A stretch of DNA of 64,000 bases. Origin: Bufo bufo. Taxonomy: Eukaryota; Chordata; Amphibia; Anura; Bufonidae. Below are positions 56,511 to 64,000 of the stretch, one piece after another. The first letter of the stretch is position 1, and the number at the start of each line of letters is the position of its first letter. Location: positions 215,711,927-215,775,926 of the forward strand of contig NC_053390.1 of assembly GCF_905171765.1 (NCBI RefSeq), given 5' to 3'. The translations under genes and the position numbers were made by a program. The notes beneath the pieces are model-generated. The model saw only the letters and a list, made by a program, of their open reading frames with translations, was not told the DNA's origin and searched no databases.

Positions 56511-57193
56511 CCCCCATAAGGTCATACAAGGCCCCCCCTCCCAGAGAGGCTGTACAGCAGAATACAACGCTGTAGAGCCTCGGTGCAGGTTGATTGAGGT
56601 CTGGAGAAGACCAGACAGCTCCTGCACTCTCCCGACCCCCGGCGGTCACATGACTGCCAGGACAGGAAGCGCATAGTGTATACAGCTATCTAGAAGGCAG
56701 GGACACCTGGGAACTGTCCCTGCCTTCTCTCTGGGTTGCCCTGCTGTCACTGACACAGCGGGCAACCCGCTCTGCAGAAACGTCCATTCAGAGATAGAGA
56801 TCCACCCTTCCGGAGTTTATAGTCAACGGGCAGACAGGTGGTGGTTAAGAATGCATTATTTTCCTTTATAACCATGTAATAAGGGAAAATAATACAGTAA
56901 ATTGACTTTTACCAATTTACTAACATCATCTCCTAGCAACCATGCGTGAAAATCTCATTGCATCCGCACTTGCTTGCGATTTTCACGCAGGCCCATTCAT
57001 TTCTATGGGGCCTGCGTTGCGTGAAAAAAACAGAATATAGAACATGCTGCGATAAGTAATGCGTGAAAATCACACCGCTCATCTGAACAGTCCTCATTGA
57101 AGTGAATGGTCCCGGATTCAGTGTGGGAGCAATGCGTTCACCTCACGCATTGCACCCGTGCGGAATTCTTGCCTGTGTGAAAAGGGGCCTTAT

Positions 57194-57790
57194 ACAAGCT
57201 GTTTCTTAGTCCCACCTGGGACAAAGCATGGCAACCCAAACTTTGGCCGTCTCCTATGGAGAGTGCCACATAAGTGTTTTCTAAAGTCAACATTATGGCA
57301 CACTGGCCACTTGTCCTGTCATTAGACACATTGGCTAGTGTTCACACTGGCCATTTTTGAAATGTACTTTGCTACGTGAAGGCTTCTGAAGCCCCTTACG
57401 ATTTACTTATCCTGAAGAATGTAATAAAAGTTGCATCACTCATTGTAAATGTATTTGGAGCTAAAGGTTCTAGTTGCATATAATATATGATCGTGGTGTA
57501 GTTTGGTGTTGCTTCTGATCACGTGCATGTTCTCCTTTCTGTCCTTCACAGTCCTGATTGTCAGTTATTGGTGGCAGGTCAGGTTTCCAGTTACACAACT
57601 GTTCCTGTGCTGAATGCATTGGTTTTATGGTTTTATTACTTGCTGTAACTAGATAGATTATCAGTTGTACAGCGGATTTGGCATATTGAGCATTTGTGTT
57701 GCTGGTATTTGAAGTTCATTTTCTAAGGGTTATTTGCGGATAATCTTGCTGGGCATTTGTTACTCTCCAGACCTAGATGAAGACAATTAA
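57194..57790. other. No recognised gene
   Basis: Non-repetitive-looking intronic DNA, no convincing exon. Confidence 0.35.
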
Positions 57791-58050
57791 AGGATTGTGC
57801 ATTGCTAGTGTATTGATGACCCTGTCATAAATATCAGATCAGCGGGGGTCTGACACCCAGCACCCCCCAGCTGATCAGCTGTTTGAAGGGGTCACAGCAT
57901 TCATGCGAGCACTGCCTCTCCTTCAAATAAGGGTACTCTGCCGGAACAGCCTGCTGCATCTGATAGACGCAATAGTGAACCTACCCTTACCTACGTGGTG
58001 TTGCCTTTGTAGAGGCAGTGCAGTGGTCTTTACAATTGCTAGTCTCATTA
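57791..58050. repeat. Dispersed repeat (fragment)
   Basis: TATTGATGACCCTGTCATAA then GATCAGCGGGGGTCTGACACC and CAGCTGATCAGCTGTTTGAA, a block I associate with a common frog repeat. The right end is indistinct. Confidence 0.6.
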
Positions 58051-58056
58051 AAGGGA

Positions 58057-58474
58057 TTTACCATATTTCCTGCTCCATAAGACTTATCAGCTCTCAGTTC
58101 AGACACCTCATCAGATCCCCAGATGAGACCTAATAAAATAAATAAATGAACTTGCCTCTCTTGCTTCAGAGGGTGGCCCCCTCACAGATCCAGTGCGCTC
58201 TTCCTGCACTTAACGCTCCCTGGCCGTCATCTGCCAGTGCCAGGGGATGTACCGTGACCTGAGGTCTCACAGCGTCAAGTCATAGTGCGCGCTTATGCTC
58301 CGCAGCGCCAAGACATAGCACATCAGATGGCAGAAGACAAGAGAGCGGTGAGTACAGCCAACCCCCAGTCCTACTTTTTACTAGTGATCGCTACCTTAAT
58401 AAAAGTGCTGGTTAATATTCACTTCATAAGGCTTTGGGGGGGGGGTGCATCTTATAGAGCTGGAAATATGGTAA
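58057..58474. mobile_element. Palindromic-end MITE
   Basis: TTACCATATTTCCTGCTCCA at the left and AGAGCTGGAAATATGGTAA at the right are inverted. TAAGACTTATC and GCATCTTATA lie just inside. Confidence 0.78.
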
Positions 58475-58609
58475 ATGAAAAAATACTACAGTAACAGCGC
58501 TTGACAAATGGAGTGTGTAGAATCTGCTGGGTTTTGGGGTGGCACAGCAATATAGGGAACATACAGGTAAGTGATAGAGAAGTAACTAACTAGCTATCTG
58601 TGTACAGTC
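58475..58609. other. Spacer
   Basis: Nothing recognised. Confidence 0.3.
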
Positions 58610-58990
58610 TTATATACTAGCCATACATACAGCCCCATACCTTGCCCATCCCTGGAACACCTCCACGATACTGTCTTTGCCAATCCGCACAGCCCATAGT
58701 TTATAGACCCGGTTGTAGAGGTTAACACCATCCTGTGGGTGGCATCCTTGAATCCAGAGCTTTCCTTTCAACAAATGTGAAACAGACTTGCAGAACAGGT
58801 CTTTGCAGTCCTTGGCTCCCCCCAGGTTTGGAAGCATCATCAATAACATGTTCACAAGGCGTGCTCTTCGGGGCAAGGCCATATATTGGTCTTCTAGCTC
58901 GAGATTTCCCATATTAAATGGCAGTGTGCATTGTCTATTGAGCAGCAATTGCTTTGTGGGAGAGTTGCTTAGGGTATTTATGGTCTGATT
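58610..58990 (-). CDS. Unidentified protein-like reading frame (possible CARD-like remnant)
   Basis: Antisense to HIP1R. The frame is open from just after a TAA near 58995 to a stop next to 58610 (about 127 codons; the usable starts are not ATG until NMGNLELEDQYMAL). Composition is protein-like, not repeat-like. The stretch LEDQYMALPRRARLVNMLLM followed by MLPNLGG and CKDLFCKSV is reminiscent of helices 3-5 of a CARD domain (compare the EQY ... KDLL pattern of ASC/NLRP1 CARDs). I cannot name a family. It could be an exon of an antisense gene, a processed or decayed gene fragment, or chance. The part after about residue 75 has no recognisable pattern. Confidence 0.25.
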   Translation of the reverse strand, partial: NQTINTLSNSPTKQLLLNRQCTLPFNMGNLELEDQYMALPRRARLVNMLLMMLPNLGGAKDCKDLFCKSVSHLLKGKLWIQGCHPQDGVNLYNRVYKLWAVRIGKDSIVEVFQGWARYGAVCMASI

Positions 58991-58995
58991 TTACT

Positions 58996-59713
58996 TTGCT
59001 GTAAAGGCTTCTCAATTGTCAGGAGTCAATGTCGGGCTTCCCTGATCATTAGCCACCTATGGTTTCTGTGGCATTTTTCGCATTCAGTGAGGTGCATATA
59101 ATAAAGTGGTTATATGGCATGAAAAAGTCATGAATTATGCTGGCTTAGATTTGAAAGTCTGCCATATGTACTGCCCCAAAATGTGGCAAAATTTATTAAG
59201 AGGCCTTGTCTCCTAATAAATTTGGCACATTCTGCACCTATGGATTTTATACTCGGACTGATGTTTTGTAACACCAGTTTTAGTAGATCTTCCCCTTTGT
59301 GTCTTATCGCTTGCATTTTCTTCATTGCATTTTCCCTATAGAGAAGGTGATATCAGAACGCCTGGAAAACAGAGCTCAAGAATGCGTCACGTTTGGAAAG
59401 AAGCAAGAAAGACAAAAAAAAAATTCTTGTGTGTCCTGCATTTCATATCTCCCATAGATCATCAGTTAGCATCTGGAACTATTGTTTTTAACCCGCAAAA
59501 ACAAAAGCGGTAAAAAAACAAAACAAAAACGTACTAATGGTAAAAATGCCATTAAAAAAACACAAGCAAAAACCTGTGTGAAAGCCCTGTATGGGAGTGA
59601 TTAAATTTTTTTTACCCTGTGCTTTTCAGAAAGTTTATAACACTGTAAAAGACATAACAACATTTTGGGTGTCTGTTTAGTGTAGCAAATCTGTCACAGT
59701 TTCCATCTAAGTC
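58996..59713. other. No recognised gene
   Basis: Contains GTGTGAAAGCCCTGTATGG near 59576, a fragmentary MITE-like edge. No further assignment. Confidence 0.35.
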
Positions 59714-59717
59714 TTAA

Positions 59718-60084
59718 AGGGGATTTCTGAGGTTGATTATTTTTTCTGTTATTTATTATTTTTTTTTTAACTACTGATGATCTGTCCTGTGTTGGAGAAG
59801 GTATCGGGGCTCAGTCGCACCGTGGCCTTCTCTCAGCTTACCAAGCACAGCGCCGGACATTGTATAGTGGCTGTGCTTGGTATCGCAGCTCACCCTAATT
59901 CACTTCAATTGCATACCTCCCAACTTGGCAACGTGACTGATGAAGGTGATGTCCTATGTCCTAGGCAAAGCTCGAGAAGGCTGTGGCGCTGGTGCAAGCC
60001 CTGCTGCCTTCTCTAACAGCTGATCGACGGGGTCTCTGGTGTCGGACTCCCACTGATCAACAAAAAAAACCTCAGAAGACTCCT
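59718..60084. mobile_element. TTAA MITE
   Basis: AGGGGATTTCTGAGGTT at the left and AACCTCAGAAGACTCCT at the right; TTAA at 59714-59717 and 60085-60088. CTTACCAAGCACAGCG/GCTGTGCTTGGTA pair inside. Confidence 0.82.
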
Positions 60085-60088
60085 TTAA

Positions 60089-60556
60089 ACTTAATGTCTA
60101 TTTTTAGAATTTATTTTATTTCTTTACAATGCAAGGGCTCAACAGTCTTGTTCCGTATACAGCTGCAGCAGTAGCTGGTATTGGTGCAGCCAAGAACAGT
60201 GAGTGGGACCAGCAGTGCCTTTCTTGCGGGCCGATGCTTATTGTCAGCAGCACATCCTCTGTTTACACGGGGTGACGCTCAGCTGACAAATTATGATTTT
60301 ATGTGCCGCAAGAAAGACTCAATCACCTGGCAAATCAGTGTTTTGCTTGTGTAAGGTGGTCCTTGGCACCTCTACAGGGACTGGTTATTTGGGACAAGTT
60401 CTGTTCCTGAACCTTGACCAGTGTAAAAGGCCCTAAGTAATGTTCCTTTATAGTATTACATTTCCTCCCTTTGGGGGTGTGCTGTCCTCTTTTGCAGCCC
60501 CATAGAAATTAATAGGTCCACATCTGAACCCCCAAAAAACACGGTTATGTGCATCA
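60089..60556. other. Unassigned, with a partial MITE at its right edge
   Basis: ACGGTTATGTGCATCAGGCC near 60541 is the right end of a Harbinger MITE whose left end is not visible. The rest is unassigned. Confidence 0.4.
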
Positions 60557-60958
60557 GGCCTCATGCACACGACCGTTGTGTGCATCCGCGGCCGTTGTTC
60601 CATTTTCCGTTTTCTTTCGCGGACCCATTGACTTTCAATGGGTCCGTGGAAAAATCGGAAAATGCACAGTTTGGCTTCCGCATCCGTGATCTGTTTTTCC
60701 AGTCCATGAAAAAAATATGACCTGTCCTATTTTTTTCACGGACCCATTCAAGTCAATGGGTCCGTGAAAAATCACGGATGCACACAAGATAGTCGTCCGC
60801 GTCCGTGTCCGTTTTTCCTATCATTTTCCATGGAAACTTGACTTAGTTTTTTTTTTCACTTTTCATGTCCGTGGATCCTCCAAAATCAAGGAAGACCCAC
60901 GGAACAACGGAAATCCGTTTTGCGGACTGCAAAAAAAAGCGGTCGTGTGCATGAGGCC
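60557..60958. mobile_element. PIF-Harbinger MITE with extra inner palindromes
   Basis: GGCCTCATGCACACGACCG and CGGTCGTGTGCATGAGGCC. Inside, GACCCATTGACTTTCAATGG and GACCCATTCAAGTCAATGGG repeat in inverted and direct form. TAA follows on the right; the left flank is shared with a partial MITE. Confidence 0.88.
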
Positions 60959-60961
60959 TAA

Positions 60962-61547
60962 GGCCTTACTTTGCATTCTATTTAAACTGATACACTCTAG
61001 CAAACCATGAGAGATTTGTGCAGCTTTTCTTTCCAGGTTACTTACTGAACCCTGTGTAAAGTGCACTAAGTTTTTGTGAGAAAGAAGAATGGATTTCTGT
61101 TACTCCTACTATACTGGCTTTCATAGGTCAGGGAGCAGGAGTACAGCTGGAGGATGACTGTAACCTCTGTGTGGGGACTCTGCCATTAAATCAACATTCT
61201 CATCCCGGGCCACATTCCTGTACCCTGAGCTGTGATTGCACCTCTGTGTTAAGTTCGATCATAAACCGTATTGTTGCAAGCTGTGAGCTAAAAGAACCTG
61301 CAATGATAAATTACAAACTTTATTTGGGAAAAAAACATAACTATTTCAACATCCTTCTAATTTTAGTTGTGCTATTGGCATTTGAGTTGCTTGGGCGACT
61401 GAATGTTTTCTTTGAGGTCGCCAAGTGACTGCTAGACCGGTTTACCAGACGTCACTTAGTAAAAGCAGATACAGCAAAGTAAAATACTAGGGAAGTAAGC
61501 CAAGCAAATAATGCTAACCTGTTTTAAAGGGGAATGAAATTCACTAT
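60962..61547. other. No recognised gene
   Basis: A short plus-strand frame (61171-61428) has a hydrophobic stretch but no family motif. Confidence 0.35.
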
Positions 61548-61551
61548 TAAA

Positions 61552-61891
61552 GGGGTTATCCAACGTCTCTAGCAGCCCCCCCCCCCCCCCCATGTGCCGG
61601 GCCCCTCACAGGTAATATACTTACCCCACTCCCGGCGCCGCTCCTGGTCCCCGCACCGCCGCCGCTGCTTCTTCCTGTACACGGATTTAAAATTTCCGGT
61701 GTCGGGTAGCAGCCAATGGCAGGCGTTGACTGAGACAAGCTTCCCGCGATGCTAGGGAGGCTTGTCCCTGTCACATCCTGCCATTGGCTGCTTTTGCCCC
61801 GACACCAGATGTTTTCATCCGTGTACAGGGAGAAGCGGCGGAGCGGGGACCAGGCACATGGTGGGGCTGTTGGAGACGTTGGATAACCCCT
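61552..61891. mobile_element. TTAA MITE, long palindrome
   Basis: AGGGGTTATCCAACGTCTC and GAGACGTTGGATAACCCCT; TTAA at 61548-61551 and 61892-61895. The inner GCAGCCAATGGCAGG/CCTGCCATTGGCTGC pair. Confidence 0.92.
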
Positions 61892-61895
61892 TTAA

Positions 61896-62366
61896 AGGTT
61901 ATGTCGCCTGTCGGTTTTTTCTGCAAGTAGTGACACACATCCTTTTTCTAATCAGTTTTTATTTTCTGATTGCCTATTTTTTTTAAATGTCTATGTCCTG
62001 GTTGTGGTTACGGGGGCTGCCGTCTTGCTAAAACAATGCTTTACAGCAGCCAAGTGGGCCATAGACACAGTGGAAAGGAGCTGACTTTATTGAATTCTAT
62101 GGGAGAGTTTCTAGAAGTGCTCTGTGACCTGTGCAGAGGTCAGGAGGGAGCTGAAAAGCTTTACAATCACCTACTGTGAATGGTGGATTCTGTGTTATCT
62201 CAGAGGCAGGTGACAGATATCTCCTATGCATAGATAAGGAGATCACTGCTGAAAATTCATCCACACATGGCAGGAAGTGGCACCTAATAAACATGAAAAA
62301 TTTAAAATAACCACAAAAAAACTTTCAAATACCTTTAACATAAAAATTTGACTTGTTTGACACATT
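61896..62366. other. No recognised gene
   Basis: No repeat termini or motif recognised. Confidence 0.35.
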
Positions 62367-62660
62367 GGCCTAGATTTACAAATCCTGGCTGTGCCAAAAA
62401 TCTTCCTAAAAAACAGAAGCAATTTGGACCATCCAAGGTTTCTATACTTTACTTTTTTTTTTTTTTATCCCGGCAGACTCGATAAGGGGGCAGGGCTTGG
62501 CAGATAAAGGGGAGAACGTCACATGAAAGGAGTTGGCGTAAGATGCACAATTCTGCCGTAAAAATGTCTCTCAAAGTGAGCCAACCAGTGAGTCCCAACC
62601 ACCTAACATAAATTTACGTCGGCATTTGGGTTTTTAAAGATGCCTGCGAGCACAACGGGG
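62367..62660. mobile_element. Partial MITE (left end)
   Basis: TTGGCCTAGATTTACAAATC and AGAAGCAATTTGGACC match the left part of 25582-26664. No right end visible. Confidence 0.55.
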
Positions 62661-63103
62661 CACCATAGCTGCTGGGTGCCTGCTGTTTTGAACGGCAGGT
62701 ACTTTGGGCTAATGTGTGTGATTAAGTAGACTGCATACGTTTAACCCCTCAGATGCCATGATTGAAGTGCAACCATGGCATCTGTGAGGTTAAAAACTGG
62801 AGCACCACTCCCGGTCGTGAATCGCCACTCCTTAATAAAGATCGGGGGAGCTGAATGGTGTGTGCGGCCTAATGAATAATCCAAGGATGCTGCACATAGG
62901 TTTCTATGGAGAGCCTTCCTATGACGGGACTCCATAGGAGCACAGTAAAATTTTGAGACTATAATGGGATCTTGGGAGCCCTCTGCTGCAGCCGACAGAA
63001 TACCAACATTCACTGGAGCAAGCTGAGGTCTAGCATACGACAGGCCAACCTCACTGGCCTTCAGTGGTAACACAGCAAAGCAGTACTTAGAGGGTGTGGG
63101 TAT
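62661..63103. other. Unassigned, possibly a TTAA element fragment
   Basis: GGCACCATAGCTGCTGGGTGCCTGCTGTTT-like order resembles the left end of the piggyBac relic near 35640. ATGCCATG/CATGGCAT arms near 62754. Too short to define. Confidence 0.35.
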
Positions 63104-63111
63104 GTTTAGGC

Positions 63112-63233
63112 CAGTGTGCCTCCAGCTGTTGCAAAACTACAACTCCCAGCATGCCCGCACAGCAAAGGCTGTCCGGGCATGCTGGGAGTTGTAGTTTTGC
63201 AACAGCTGGAGGCACACTGGTTGGGAAACACTG
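63112..63233. mobile_element. hAT MITE (122 bp) with perfect 8-bp TSD
   Basis: CAGTGTGCCTCCAGCTGTTG and its inverse, ending GGGAAACACTG. GTTTAGGC is duplicated exactly at 63104-63111 and 63234-63241. The arms pair along nearly all their length. Confidence 0.94.
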
Positions 63234-63241
63234 GTTTAGGC

Positions 63242-63596
63242 CATCGAGGAACAGTTGAGAAAAGATGGTAAATGGACATGCATATCAGCAAACATAAGCA
63301 AACAGTACAGAAAACTAAAGAGATAAAACTATGAACCGCCTACCAATTCAGCTGAAATCAGATCAGTCCCATATTAGATGTATCTTTGGGTTTTTGAACG
63401 CGTGTCCGTTCATGAGACGTTGTAAAGGGGCCAGGGCCAGCCCTCTTAGCTTTCCCATGTGACTAAAGGCGGGGTAATCATATACACAGTGTACCATAAC
63501 TTTTGATAGAGGTCTTGGGAAATCTGCTAGGCATATGATTTTTCTATCATAATTTTATAAAATCTTGGGATGCCAAACTTGCTTATAAAATTTGAA
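63242..63596. other. No recognised gene
   Basis: Unassigned intronic DNA. Confidence 0.35.
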
Positions 63597-63907
63597 GAAT
63601 TGGAATCGGTATTTGATTCTCAGGTTCCCCCAGGCCGAAACTTCTGGGACTTGTGACCTAGAGAAGAGTCGGGGTTAAGCCTCATGCAGACGTCCATGGA
63701 ACACGGTCCGTGAGATACCGGACTGGCATTGCAGGAGCGCATGGCGTCCTAGCAACCAATGACTCCGTGCGCTCCTGCAATGGCAGTCCGGTATCTCACG
63801 GACAGTGTTCCACGGACATCTGCATGAGGCTTAACCTTCTCTAGATCACAAGTCCCAGAAGTTTTGGCTTGGGGGAACCTGAGAATCAAATACTAATTCC
63901 AATTCTT
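63597..63907. repeat. Two-layer inverted repeat
   Basis: The outer arms (GATTCTCAGGTTCCCCCAGG near 63616 and its inverse near 63880) enclose an inner MITE-like hairpin with ends TTAAGCCTCATGCAGACG (63675) and CATCTGCATGAGGCTTAA (to about 63835) and a core GATACCGGACTG/CAGTCCGGTATC. The whole 310-bp block folds as one long hairpin. Confidence 0.88.
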
Positions 63908-64000
63908 ATTAAAATGTTAACTATGATGAGGCTGCTTTTGAAGAGCATTTTCTGGTCAATGGATCATATGCCCTCCTCAAGCATTTTTTCGGCAGGTGAT

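Larger units (their letters stand above)
53630..56844. mobile_element. TTAA-type non-autonomous element related to 5863-10350
   Basis: Between TTAA at 53626-53629 and 56845-56848. The left part (GGACCAATTCAGGTCTG...) equals an internal segment of the 5863 element, so the true left terminus may have been lost. AT-rich modules with TTTTATAGAGC-GGTTGTACGGA wording recur four times. GC-rich stem-loops lie near the right end (for example GGCAGGGACA/TGTCCCTGCC near 56696-56725). A solo LTR is nested at 54725-55752. Confidence 0.65.
53280..57190. mobile_element. PIF-Harbinger MITE split by a 3.2-kb insertion
   Basis: GGCTCCTTTCACACGGGCG at the left and GCCTGTGTGAAAAGGGGCC at the right, with TTA at 53277-53279 and 57191-57193. 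The left part runs to about 53625 and the right part resumes at about 56849. A complete relative is at 48973-49425. Confidence 0.82.

Noticed and set aside
56342..56575. Phe/Leu-rich 77-codon frame that looks like a membrane protein
   Set aside because: Translation of the T-rich minisatellite; no start context and no complexity.
13561..64000. HIP1R exon 2 candidates
   Set aside because: I looked for a stretch encoding AISISKAIN-like residues after an acceptor in phase 0 and found none. The exon-like segment at 48113 does not match.
1..64000. tRNA, rRNA, snRNA and microRNA genes
   Set aside because: No cloverleaf with A and B boxes, no rRNA or snRNA core was recognised. The many hairpins are MITE palindromes and I saw no reason to call any a microRNA precursor.

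Overview
This window looks like a large, repeat-rich vertebrate genome, most likely an anuran amphibian. The repeats are Tc1/mariner, PIF-Harbinger and hAT MITEs, TTAA-target (piggyBac-like) elements and a DIRS retrotransposon, many carrying sequence types I associate with frog genomes. There is one recognisable host gene: the first coding exon of HIP1R (huntingtin-interacting protein 1-related) on the plus strand at 13268-13360. It has a compact CpG-rich promoter before it and a canonical GTGAGT donor after it. No second HIP1R exon could be found, so everything from 13361 to 64000 reads as a first intron of at least 50 kb filled with mobile DNA. Positions 1-13080 are upstream intergenic DNA.

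Layout. 260-5467: a Tc1 copy nested in a second Tc1-like element, then a third Tc1 relic split by two hAT MITEs with 8-bp target duplications. 5468-10354: a TTAA-target element whose left half and left flank were duplicated in tandem (about 2.03 kb per copy). 10355-13080: MITEs. 13081-13366: HIP1R promoter and exon 1. 13446-17393: MITEs, including a 739-bp near-perfect palindrome. 17398-22076: a TTAA element (family E) containing a homogeneous 191-bp tandem array and two large internal palindromes. 22081-29040: MITEs and a second type of TTAA element. 29040-35400: a minus-strand Tc1 relic split by an almost complete DIRS element (29664-34757). 35569-42797: a piggyBac element keeping the C-terminal part of its transposase, stuffed with a second family E copy and two stacked MITEs. 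42802-53280: more than a dozen PIF-Harbinger MITEs, several abutting and sharing TAA targets. 53280-57190: a four-level nest (Harbinger MITE, TTAA element, solo LTR, Harbinger MITE). 57194-64000: further MITEs plus an unidentified minus-strand reading frame at 58610-58990.

The best candidate for something little described is the DIRS element. It keeps inverted terminal repeats, the internal complementary region, gag, RT-RNase H and tyrosine recombinase. Its gag frame gains an ATG only if a 74-nt GT-AG intron is removed. A second theme is that three TTAA families each carry a series of GC-rich stem-loops at one end. I found no non-coding RNA gene, CRISPR array or bacterial-type operon. Assignments rest on reading the sequence and remembered family features; no search was run.
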